A DNA stretch of 64,000 nt, from NCBI GenBank assembly GCA_015657535.1, contig JADHZB010001724.1:1-64000 (forward strand), in the 5' to 3' direction. Each line of letters opens with the position of its first letter. Positions within the stretch are counted from its first letter, which is position 1. The position numbers and the translations under genes were made by a program. The notes beneath the pieces were generated by a model, which was not told the origin of the DNA, ran no database searches, and worked only from the letters and a program-made list of their open reading frames with translations. The stretch comes from Nephromyces sp. MM_2019 (Eukaryota > Apicomplexa > Aconoidasida > Nephromycida). Shown piece by piece: positions 33,945-45,558 of this stretch.

Positions 33945-36900
33945 TTTGCTGCGCTTCCTGGTGAGACTTTTAAGTCTTTCCGTCAGTCACAAGCGCATAA
34001 CTTGGTGATATATCTTCAATCCAAGGATGAGCAAAGACCTTTCTCGGATATTTCCGTTAGGCTACGAGGTTTTGCTATCTTGGGCTTCCTAACTTGCCTA
34101 TTGCTACGTCTTCTTAGCTTTATTAGGTGGCAGTTTAATTTTTGCAAGAAGAGCGGTTATTACAGTTTTGTTTCCAATTTTGAAACTAGCTTGTTTATGT
34201 ATATAAAATCATGTGTGTGTATTTTCTGCCCGAGTGTGCGCTGCATAGTATATATACCATTAAAATGGCCCCGCTAGTTTTTCGCTAAGATTGAATGAAC
34301 AGGAATTTGTTTGAGCATGCCATTTATGTATGCCTTGAAGAAAATGCTGCTGCAGAAGAATTTTTTCCCAATATGTACACAGCTTATATTTGATGTTGCA
34401 TCATGGAAGCTACCTAGGAGGAGTGGAGTGTGTGTGTGTGTGTTTGTGTGTGTGTCTATACTTTATGAATGTGAATCTATGTCTATATGTCTAGATTTAT
34501 GTCTATTTCCTCCTGTGTATGTGTGTGTGAGTGTGACATCCTCATTTCTCTATTCTTTTTATAGTCTAGTGCAGGTGCTCTCCTGATATTTATTGCCCTT
34601 TTTGGGATGTTTTTAAAGAGTCTGCCACTTATCTATACTGCGAGATTTTATCTGTATTTATGTGCTCTCATTGTGTGAACTCGTAGCTATTGAAGCACGC
34701 AAAGGTATTGAGAGGTTAGCGTTAGGGCCACACACGTAATAGCCATGGCGTAACATTTACTGCTTGCTATTATCCATTGTGCTTACTCTACCACGTCACG
34801 TATTTTTGCAATGGGAAAAAACCTGTGTACCCGTTTGTTACCTATAAACTGCTTTCTTAATGGTATTCAATTATACTATTGAATGCAATACCGCTGTTTT
34901 GTCTTTTTTTACTGTCAAAAAGTCAACTCCTTCATGGTCAAAAAATCTTTTTTTCGGTAAACTATAACTACTTCTTGAATGAACGAGCTTCCTATAGATT
35001 TCCATAATTAAATTTATCCTGCATATATATTCCTTTTTCCTGGAAGGGAGATGTAGTACTTCACACGTTATGATCTTCACACTTTATGATCTTCAAACGT
35101 CGTTATTATCTTTAAACACTCTTGTGATGTTTTATTTACTACCAAAGCGTGGCTTTTTGATATTATCCATTTTTTTACTGCGATTGGTGGCAGTTTTTGA
35201 GTCGCTGGAACGGCTAGCGAAGCTTTTTGTGCCTTGACTTTCATATTTTGCGCTTTGAGATCACGTGTATGTAAATGCATATATGTATTAGGAGGACGAC
35301 TATATATAGTAGTTACGTCAAAAATTGTTGGGTCTCATGATGGTGCATGCACGGATTCTGCAGCAATTTTTACTGCTTGAAAGAATTGAGCCATCATCTC
35401 CAAGTTTAATTCTAAATAGTATTTGGCGTCATCATAATATAGTTATATATAGTAAGTACCCCTCTTCGTGGTTAAGGAGTAGCCATACCTTGGCCTCTCT
35501 CATTAAGAAAAATGAGCGGGAGATTATGGATGAATGCTACTGCCGTAGAAAAAAAACTCGATAAATAATCATCTAATCATAGCTTAATAATACTAATAAT
35601 AGCAGCGACTATATCTTCCAAGCCCTTCCCGTATTGGTGCAGAACGCTAATGACGGATTTATCTATAGCATATGCGTTGTTCACATCCTGGGAGATGATT
35701 CGTTTAGAATAATTTTTTGCGAATCTTTGGTTGCCGCTGCTTGCTTGAAGATATTCTATATGAATGGAAATGCTTCTAATCTCGAAATCTCTTTCTTTTC
35801 CTAGCTGTTTGTTGCAAGTCTTTTACTATCCCTTTAACATTCTAAATTCGTAGGATTTTCAAAAGAGATTTATATTTGCTCAAAATGTACGTGATTATCG
35901 GCTGAATTTAGATTTCCCTTTAGCTTTTTGAAAGGGTTTTAAGCCTGTGCTGAGGTGATGTTTTTCTTTTCTTTTTGTTTTTATGCGACTCCTGTTCCAG
36001 TGTGACATTCTTCCAAATGTCTTTCGAAGCTACTTAGCTTAGTCGCAAGAAATGACGGAAAGAGGTGCTATATTTTCGTGTCAAATTCTAAAAAGTACAT
36101 TTTTGTTGCTTAACGAGGAGACCATCTCGCCCAATCTCCATTGAGAAGAAATTGATGTATGCAGCTGTTCTCTATGACGAGTTGCTTCTTCAAGCTTCAT
36201 ACAATTTACCTAGGATATTGTAAGAAAGCTTTCAAAGGTTATTTATCGTTTATTTGTATCTGCAAGAATAACCACTTACCTTTTTTCATTTACAGGTATA
36301 ACGGTCTTTGTTATGTTTCATTCTTTCTCCTCAAAAATTCCTGATACACCTTCCCATATAAGGGGATTTCCTCAATTAGCTAGTCAAAACTGTACTGTAT
36401 GTATATATGCATGCTTCCCTTCCCGAAAGAAGTATTTTGAAGAAGATGTTTTTCAGTATGTTAAGCCTGTTTTGTAGCTGCAACCCTGTCTTTAGAGCGT
36501 GCTATCGTTCCAAAGGCTTGAATGCACTGGAAATTATTATCTATCTCGTCAACCTCTGCAGTCAGCACATCATCCAACGCGGTGCTACTGCTTCATTTTC
36601 AATCGACATTTTGTTTTGGTGCAAATGCTATTTAAACTCTTGTTACCGAATGTGTGTTATTATACCCACTGTTTGCACCTGACATGAGTAGGTTTACACT
36701 AGAATTTTTTTTCGACAATATATATACGTTTGGGCAAGCCCTGCCTATTCTTATTTATCCCACTCTTTTGGAAAACTTTCTGTGAGTTCTTGCCTAGTTT
36801 AGAACAACTGAATAAAAGTTGAGAATAGTGTGGATCAATACAACCCCTTCGCCAGCTTTTCAAGTAAAAGCATACATACTATCCCCTTACTACTACGCTA

Positions 36901-39828
36901 AGGAATAGTGGCCTGGTTTAAGGGATTTTTGCAGTACTGCGTTTCATTGGCCATGTGAGTGCATTGGAATGCATATCTTCAAGATTCTAGCTCAGTATAC
37001 TTCCACTGACTTACTTTAGTATTTTTTTGCTTGCCTCTATTTGCAATTTGTCTGATTCTCCGGATGTTGTTGGGCTATTCCACATCGTCAAATATATCAA
37101 GTTCTACATGCGTTCCGGATGCTTGCGTCATCTTCACTATCATTATGATATGGTGAAAAACATTGAATTGGGCGGTTTATATTTCGATATGGGAGCTTTT
37201 TTTTTACAGAGTTTGTGATGCAGCTTTTCTGCTGTCAAATCACTTGCCCTACTTTAACGAGCACAAGTAATCCTTTCATTGATATGGAGAGTATAGCATG
37301 GACCTGACTTTTCAAAGAGCTTAAGACTGTCTCCCAAGTGTAGTGTTTGTGGCTCCCTTTAACCCTTCGGCGTGTCCCTACAAAATGCGTGTTACGCTGT
37401 ATTTTTCTTCATTGAAAAGTCCTATGTTTGTACCGTGGTATGTGCAGCCTTAACCAAGTTCAAGACTGTTTGTTCCGGCACAGTAATTTTTGTTTCAGAG
37501 ACCGTTTCGCTGTTCCTCAGTAGCACCATGAAGTATATGGTATAGGTTTTTATATCTTATGGTGTAGCCTGACGTGCGCTTTTCATGGCAGATTAATAAA
37601 ATGAAGACGCCGGCGGCAGTGTTTTCAGCTAGAGTTTTGCAGCCTAATTTTGTGCTTTTGTATCCAGCTGGAAATTTTTTTTTCATGGAATCTATGCCAG
37701 TCCTGACTGCTATGCTATATATATTTTCAGAATTCACGCTGCTTCGTGATTTCCTTAAAAAATCCGTTTGTATCTTCGGGTTTGGAACCCTCATTCTTTT
37801 GCTGCTATTTTTCTCCCTCGCATACTATTTTTGTAGGTGGGTATGTGCGATATTCATTTTGAAATTTATTTCATTCGCAGATACCAACATGTCTCATATT
37901 TTATCAAATACTCAGGCGTCAAAATTTCTTGTCACCTATGTTTTGATGAAATGTTTTTATGCTCTACACTTTTATTGGGACTTTTTTTCCTTTTTGCCTA
38001 TTTTCCTTTATTTTGTTTTTTGGCTGTGATGGTCGTTGTATATTAGGTGCTGAGTGCAAAGAATCTTTTTATTAGTAAAATCGACTGGTGCCATACCGCA
38101 GTTATGCGAACGTGGTACTGCTGAGTTTGTGCGTACTTTTTTGAAGGACTTTTTCTGCAGGCTTTGATTTTTTTCTAAAGTCATACCATATTGAAGCATG
38201 CTAAAGTACCTTCTGTATAATCTTTATGTGATGTTTGAACGATAAACGCTTTCGTTTTTGGGAATGGGTTGCGTGTTACAGGCATTATTTGACTACTTCC
38301 CACTTGATAATTTTTTGTGCAGTGCATCTGAAGATGTAATAAGTTTCCCTTTGTTTCACATCCTCTTTATTATGAGTTTGATTCTTCTGTTATCCGCTTT
38401 ATTTTTTTCCCCTGTGCTTTGTCGTCTACTTATGTTGTAATTCAGCTTACCACGTAGGTTTCATTTTAGTTCGTGTGGGCATGGGATTGTCTGCAATTGT
38501 TTCTTATACTCACATTGGGTTTGTGCAGTTTTTCAGGTGCCTATGTAATGCTCTTCTTCCTGCTTCGTCTCCATGCTTTCCTGTTTGCATGGTGCTAGAC
38601 GTTTGAATATGGTCCATTAAATATGTCTCTAGCAAGTTATTATTTTTTGGGTCATACACTGTTAAATGATTTAGCGGCAGCCATGTAATTAATTTTAGAC
38701 TATAGCACAAGAAGTTTTACTTCTCTGTTTTTAACCACTTTTCTACTTATGCTTTATAATATGAGAATCCCTTTTTGCATTGCTTCTACTGGATAAAGGA
38801 GATGCTTGAGGAGATTGATGCCCACTCATACCTGGGTATGATAATTTTTTTTGTGAGTAATTTGTTTAGTTGCATGCCATTTTAGCTTTGGTCGTTAAAT
38901 GCCGCAGGAGCTTCCCCTACCCTTGCGTATGCAGTTATCCTTTTTTCCCTGAAAATGCCGCTTTTAGGAATCTCCATGATAGCCTTGCATGGAAGTTCAT
39001 AGTCTTAGTTTTTACATCCGTAGTTTTTCAATGGGAATTGAAATAGTGTCTCGTTGGGTAACTCCTTACCAAAGTTATCTTCATTTTATATGCCTCTTCG
39101 CATGGAGTTCTTGCCCGCAGTAACACATTTTCTTAAGTTGTAGATGATGCTGATGTTATATTATATCCTTCATTGAATTTACGATACTGCAACGTTGCAG
39201 TATTAGTTTTTGATAAATGAATAGGTATTGCCTAGGATCCCAGCCGTAACTTATGTGTAGCTTCGTACCTAGTGTATTATAATATGATAAATGCCCTTTA
39301 TATTGTATTTTCTTCCGAAATCTGACTGTGTTTACTTTTTTAGAAAGTTGTGCCTCTCTTTGGGTAAGACCACGTGATAAATGCACATCTATTGTAGTTA
39401 GCGATGTCAGATTTGCTGGTTTTACATCTTTAATTGGCCTGTGCTTATGTTTATCAAAAATGAGCGACTGTTTGAATGTGTAAGGTCAACGTGTTAGCGT
39501 TATTTTACTTTCCCTTTGCTGAAGCATGCTTCTGGAAGTAAATTTTAGAAGACGAAGTGGTTTTTTTGAAAATTCTTTTTCCCTTTGCTCCCTTTTTAGC
39601 TTTTTACGATATTTTACCCAGGGCCTTGTGGAGACTTTTAGCTCTGAAGTGTTTAGCATTAGTATGTGTTACCACTATGTGATTTTATTTTTATGTTATT
39701 TTCATTCTATTTGGGTTTCTGGGTTGTCAGTTTGCTGCGAGTGTATAAACACAGCGCTTGCTTTTATAAAGATGGCTGCGTACGTTCCTTTTATTTCCAA
39801 AATCCTGTGTTGGGGAGATTTTTTCTGA
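33945..39828 (+). CDS. Probable polytopic membrane protein, many exons, incompletely resolved
   Basis: Nine plus-strand exons chain in phase: 33945-34068, 34575-34672, 35364-35451, 35606-35701, 36296-36396, 36496-36653, 37020-37152, 37592-37832, and from 37881. They encode several hydrophobic helices (ALLIFIALFGMFLKSLPLIY, FGFGTLILLLLFFSLAYYF) separated by hydrophilic stretches (FAALPGETFKSFRQSQAHNL, IPDTPSHIRGFPQLASQNC). Further likely exons, not chained, lie near 38,272-38,440, 38,457-38,608, 38,760-38,835 (ENPFLHCFYWIKEMLEEIDA), 38,908-39,000 and 39,622-39,828. Intron sense strands are T-rich as in the known plus-strand genes. I do not recognise the family. The start exon is missing, and T-rich DNA favours long hydrophobic frames by chance, so exon boundaries are provisional. 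Confidence 0.4.
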
Positions 39829-42359
39829 GTACTAGAAAAATTTTTAAAACATTCGTGTTTTTTTTAATAATCAATGACAAGGTGCTCTAGACGGGCTTTC
39901 GTTCTTAAATTGTGCAGAAGAGGCATCAAATTATTGTTATGGGTATCTGACTAGCCGGGAAATCTTCGCATTGGTTACCCTTTATATCCTCGCCTCGCAT
40001 CGTTCGTTTGAGCTGCTTCACAGCAAACGAGACTCGCAAATCTTTTGCTGATTCAAACCAAAGTGTCGTCCTGATTTTGCTTACTCCCTTGTTTTAGCGT
40101 ATTATATTCACAGATTTTGATTCTTGATACTCCAAAAATCTTTCATTTGGTTAAGGAAAGCGTATATGTACTGTTGTGACCAGATGTTAGTTGCTGGTTC
40201 GAGACAGAATCTACTGTAATTTAAGTAATTTAATATCAGACGCTTTAGTTCTAGTTTCTATCCAGCTACCATTAGGTGTATGCATTGATGCCTGATCAGC
40301 CACAAGTAGTATGGAGAATTCTGAACGAATTGACTCGTACGCCAACATCACTCTGCACTCCTCTATTGTCCCTGTGGTGGATAGGGCAAAGTGCTTAAAA
40401 ACGGAAGGCTTTTTCCTCCTTGTAGGAGTTGAGTGCCATTGGTACTAACCGTAGGTAGTTAGATCGTAGGGTGATGAAGGATGCTTGGCATACATGTATG
40501 GTCATGCTCACTGAAAAAAAACGTAATTACAAGCTTTGAAACGTCTTCGTATGGGCAATTTGATATAAATGCGTCTTACTTCGGAAACTAACGTGTAGCC
40601 AAAATGTTTTGAGTGTGGAAAGTTGCCCCTGATTACTCTAATTTTTTTCTAGCCGTGCAGCTTGACCATGCACTAGTAATTAGTGCTCCAACCTTGTCTA
40701 TATTGAGATTGTAAGGGTAGAGGCAGCGAAATAGGACCCGCAAGAGCCGAGAACACACGAAGCTTTTCTTTAGGATGCTTGCGATAGCCATCATGAGCCT
40801 CATGCCTCTCCTTTTTTTTTAAACTTGTCCGAAAGAGCGAGAGTATGGTTCCACAAGCTGTCAGAGGCTTTTGCCGCTTAAGTTAGTACAAAAGGCCCTG
40901 GAATTTCTATCGCGGAAAATTACGCTTCAGCGGTTAATACTCGCCTTGCAAGATCACTTATGGACACCACATCCGAGTGGCGGATAGCAACTTGCCAAGC
41001 ACGATAAAATGAGTAAAAATTTTTTTTGCCTTATAGGAGAATACGCTCGTCTTTTTTTATGCATGGCACGGGGATTTGTAGCTTAAATGTTCCCTCGCTG
41101 CTATAGCGCTTCGTTGGGTGTGCTCGATTTTCCCGTTAGACTAAGATTCTGCACTATAATTTGAACATATGTTTTCTATAGCTGCGTACAAGCTGTATAG
41201 GAAAGCATATTCCAATGGGCTGCAACGCTTGGCCTTGTCCCTGGATGAAGGCAACCTTTTTCAAATTAATAATTTCTAATTTATGGAAGCGAGGTTAAAA
41301 TAAGTACAGGGTCTCCCTTGATGCAGATAGCAAACTTATTATTTTTGAAGTTCCGTGAAACAAGGTAAACACTCGTTTAGGGCAGTATGATGCAACCGAA
41401 TCACGGATGGTACGGCGCATAACGCGAATCTCGCATATTTTCATATGAGATCGGATCCTGCTCGTGCAAGGGCAGCATCACAACTAGTTTTAAGATTGCA
41501 AGTCTTTATAATAGCTGCCTCATGGCTGTCACGAGCCCAGACTCAAAACAGAGAAGCCTTTCTAAACGTGTTTAGAACTTAGCTGTCTACTGGGTATATC
41601 AGGATAATCTTGCAGGGTGCTCAGATACAATCCGAACAATTTTAGCTCATGGCTGCATGCCAAAACCTCAATAAGAAAATTTAAGCATCCAAGATAATTC
41701 TGACCACAAGTTCACACCCCAACAATCGTCATAAGCTTTTTAAAGAGAAACAATGAAATGCCCGAAAACTTTCAGTGGAAGGCATCACCCTACAAGCAAC
41801 AGTTAATCCCGCAGCAGCAATAATTAGTCTTGAATGGTGTACATACATACAGCGAAAGTTGTGCATATGTCAAATGTCTTTATGCTATCCTCTAGGGTTT
41901 TAAAAATATATACCCAGTAAATGATGATGAAAGTTTGGCTGCTATGAAGGATGGATGGCATTTCTTCACCGCTGAGAGAGCAACTTGTTTCAAAGGTATT
42001 AACGGATAAAATCTACCACCCATTGTTAAAAAAAAGATTTAGGAATGGTTCAAAGGCCAACTTTGCAGGCGCTATGTCATGTCTGGTATGCTACTTCACT
42101 CCGCTCAGTCCCGTCAAATTGATGCTTTCACAACTCACGGATAAGGCTGACGGAAGGTCGTAGTCGCACAAATTTTATAGGTAGCATTTTTCAAGTAGAT
42201 CAACTTATACTAGATGTGCTGCACATGCGTAGAGCGGACTGTAAATATAGAAGTAGAGCAGCGAGTATCTATAAGCTTATCAGGCGGCGAGTGGTGTCTT
42301 GAGGTACTCAGCACTACTGACTGCGCAAAGTGGCGGATTGTAATTTATGCCATTAAAAT
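39829..42359. other. Intergenic region
   Basis: No gene resolved. The T bias of the plus strand fades after about 40.2 kb, consistent with the end of the preceding transcript. A plus-strand ATG at 41951 opens MDGISSPLREQLVSK before a GTATTA donor-like site; nothing downstream joins it. Confidence 0.4.
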
Positions 42360-45265
42360 ATGCGAAACTGTTCAAGAGCAGCAGCAGCAGCGATAGTGTG
42401 GCTCGCTGCTAATTTGATACTATGGCACTCATGCATTACTGAAGGTGCTGGTGATTTTTATGACAGTTTTCCGACTTTACGCGGCGGGATGACCATAGCC
42501 GCTTTGAGGCTGGCTGCTCTAGATGGAGAGGATGCCACCCTCGCTTTCGGAGATAAAGGCTTATACACAATGAGGATTGAGAACGGAAGTCTAGTTGTAG
42601 CTAGCGCCGTATCGGGGAATCTGTTAAGCATATCAGCTGAAGAAGAAGCTCGCGTTTATGCGCATTCCATTTCATCTAGGTGAGTGCGGGTAATAATTAT
42701 GTGCAATAAGCCTACACAGAATAAAGTATGTATATTGGGGTGTACCAACTTTCTGGTACTGCGTATTTTCTGGACTAAGCAAGTATGTGGTGTGTGAATT
42801 TTTGATATTTTTTTGCCGAAGTGATAATCGGAATTAGGTTCACACCGTAGAAAAATGTAAAGCCCTAGGCTCAATTCTTTTGCATGAATTTCTAATAGTA
42901 TATTCTCAGTCGAGTAATCGAGCCTCGAAGTACTGGCTTTGAATAGCGTTTAAATTACTTGTCATGAGATGAAGATTTATTTCTTCTTGATAGGAGTGCT
43001 GTTCTTTTCTTGCCCAACAAAGGCGTATTTGTCAAGGTGCGCTCAAATTTTCATCAGTTAAATAGTCTGGATATTCGGTGATTTAAGAGACTTCACTCGG
43101 CAATGTAAAGCTTGAGTGTGAATCTCAGCTCCTAGTTTACTAATAATTTCTAACATAATCAATTTAATCATAGCCGACAGTTCGCTTATGTTCAAAGGTC
43201 CTAAATCATTATGCTTTATTTAGTATGCTAGACATATATGGAGATCTCGTTATACAAGGAGTCAAGCAATTTCGTATGGTCCTGAGAGAGGATTTCTCCC
43301 AGTATAAAGCCTATGGATGGGACAACAAGAACCATGATGAGCTAGTTACGACTTGTGGTGGTATCTTTATGCTTGGAGGATTTGGAAAATTTGCACAGGT
43401 AAACAGCACGCTGAAACAAAGTGATGCTTTTCCTTCGCAACGCTCTCAACCTGTACGTGCACTTATACGGTGCTAGATTGTAGCATTCAAACTATTTCTA
43501 AGTTAGGAACGCAGCATTACCACAGCCTTAAATATATTTTTTTTAAGTCTTACGGAGTAGCGATAACATTCAAAGCTAAGATGCTTTGTGAGCTCTGTAG
43601 TCGCTCTACCCTGACTTCCTTTAGTTATATTCCTTGAGCTCCACTTTTTTCAGGTAAGGCATGACCACCGGTCGGTAAAGCTTTACGTGTTAAGTACCAC
43701 TTGGAATATCTTAGTAGTTAAAGAAGAGAATTCAGCCTATCGCCACTTTCCATGGATATGAAAGATTTTGCAACGAGAAACACGCCTTTTTAATGTAGGA
43801 CTTAGCATCAATAGGCCCTATGCAATCCATGGCTAGACACATTCACCTTCCTAAGCTCAAACTATTTTAAGAGGATTCACTGTCTCAGATGTATACTGAA
43901 CTCAGAGAGTGCCGTTCTAGTTTTTAAAAGTTTTTGATTAATTTTTCCTCCAAACAAATTTTTAAGGGAGAAGTGACGAAAAGATATCAAAAGCTCCCTG
44001 CTCACAGCGAATTGAGAATAAAGGCTAATTTCCACTTTATTGATGCCTGGGTGAGCACAACCTTTTTGGTGCTTCTAAATCATTACCTCAATGTTAAGTT
44101 ACTGGTTTAATATATCAAGCATATCCGTCTACAGATCGGCGAAACTGGTACGCACTCTCCTCAGCAGTGCCTTTTGTTCGGGGATTTAGCAGAGCTCTTT
44201 TCATTAATGCTTAAGCAGGAGTTCTTCATGCTATCGAGCTTGAAATATAAATGATGAATTGCAGCTGCTATTATTCGCAGGATTCATGAGAGTTAACTCC
44301 GGGCCAGACGGATCCTTGGCTTATGTCTGGGCGGAAAGGTTCGCTGCGGGTATACTGATTGTGACACCTCCAAATAATTCCGTCAAACGATCGGATAAAA
44401 TATTCTATACTGCTTCGCTTAACTTCAATGGCAACATCTTTTTTTCCAGACATTCTCAGGAAATGTCTACAGATGCTATTAACGTATGTGGAGGTTAGTG
44501 TACCTTTACTGTTTGTGTAACGAGCGAAAAATAAAGAACAGCACTAGCATTGCAAATCTAAAGTAGCAAAAGTAAAAAAGAAAAAAGAAAAATTGCTTGC
44601 ACCAATTACTAGATTAGCATGTTATCAATTTTACATGCATGGTGCCTTCGATAAGATTTTTCCGAAAATATGTATATCAGGATATTGCATTGCAGAGATA
44701 CTTAGTCACTGTACAAAGTAAAATAACGGATTTGATATATAATTACAGGCTCTGTGCCAGAAGGAAAGTTCTCGGCGGCAATTGTAATTTCCTCGCTATT
44801 AGCATGTTAGATGGTTTTTTGGACTCACTTCCTAAAGTTATCTGCAGGATGTAACAATACCTCACTCTGACAACTCTGTGCTAATTGGTAAGCTATTTTT
44901 TAAGTGTCATACATTGCTGCAAGAACCTATTTTTGGAATAATGCTTAATTTCAATAGGTACCCCCACTTTATTGACTTTAAAAAAATTATGAGTTTCATG
45001 AATTGTTGAAAGAATTTTATACATTAAAATATACGAATATTATGTGACCTTGTGTGACTACACACTGAAAGTATCCCCGATTCAGTGCACGCATTCTATG
45101 AAATAAATTCAGGTTTTGGAAGTACAATGGATTCAGATGATCCGTATGATCAATCATGGGGGGTAAAAAACAAGCAGAGAATTTTTTTAACACCAAAACA
45201 TAAGCAACTTTCGAGGCTGGTCTCAATTTTTTCAGGTTTCCGGTATTGAGATATATATTCGTTGA
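42360..45265 (+). CDS. Secreted protein with HFIDAW-GETG domain, alveolate family of unknown function
   Basis: Exons: 42360-42679, 42994-43056, 43224-43398, 43967-44050, 44135-44147, 44281-44338, 44450-44493, 44749-44783, 44848-44887, 45113-45162, 45236-45265, all in phase, 303 residues. The N-terminus is a signal peptide (AAAAAIVWLAANLILW), so the protein enters the secretory pathway. The conserved block runs IYGDLVIQGVKQF (about 131-143), TTCGGIFMLGGFGKFAQ, LRIKANFHFIDAW-IGETG-FMRV (about 201-223), INVCGG, IPHSDNSVLIGFGSTMDSDD and SWGVSGIEIYIR at the end. I know this domain from ciliate and apicomplexan proteins, some annotated as related to Paramecium PCM membrane proteins; its biochemical role is not known to me. 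The fifth exon is only 13 bases. The 111-base intron 44339-44449 is a multiple of three and open, so retaining it gives a 340-residue form. The start is the first ATG and yields a proper signal peptide. Convergent with the next gene. Confidence 0.85.
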
Positions 45266-45558
45266 TGCTCAGCTTTAAATTGGCATTCATTTCAAAATCA
45301 GGAAAATATTCATGCATAACTATAAAAACTGAAAACTTCCGCTTGATTGTAAATTGTTTGTTAATAAGCACTAATAACTTGCCCAAGGCGTAAAAGCTAG
45401 CATTGAAATGATAACTAGCGGTAAATAGCTGGACTGTATAACATAAACTAATTCTTTTTAAAAGCTATTCAAAAAGATTATAAACAATTTGTAAAGTTAA
45501 TTAAAAGAACAAACACATGCCATTCTATCTCAAAAATGATATTTGGCCAGTAAATGCC

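Noticed and set aside
37020..37152. Reading this exon in the frame FFCLPLFAICLILRMLLG
   Set aside because: Its only donor leaves TG before an A, creating a stop with the next strong acceptor; the alternative frame (SPDVVGLFHIVKYIKFYMRS) joins both neighbours in phase.
44749..44810. Stop codon at 44,808-44,810 as the end of the secreted protein
   Set aside because: A GTAATT donor after 44,783 leads in phase to exons encoding IPHSDNSVLIGFGSTM and SGIEIYIR, which complete the domain family; the TAG lies in an intron.
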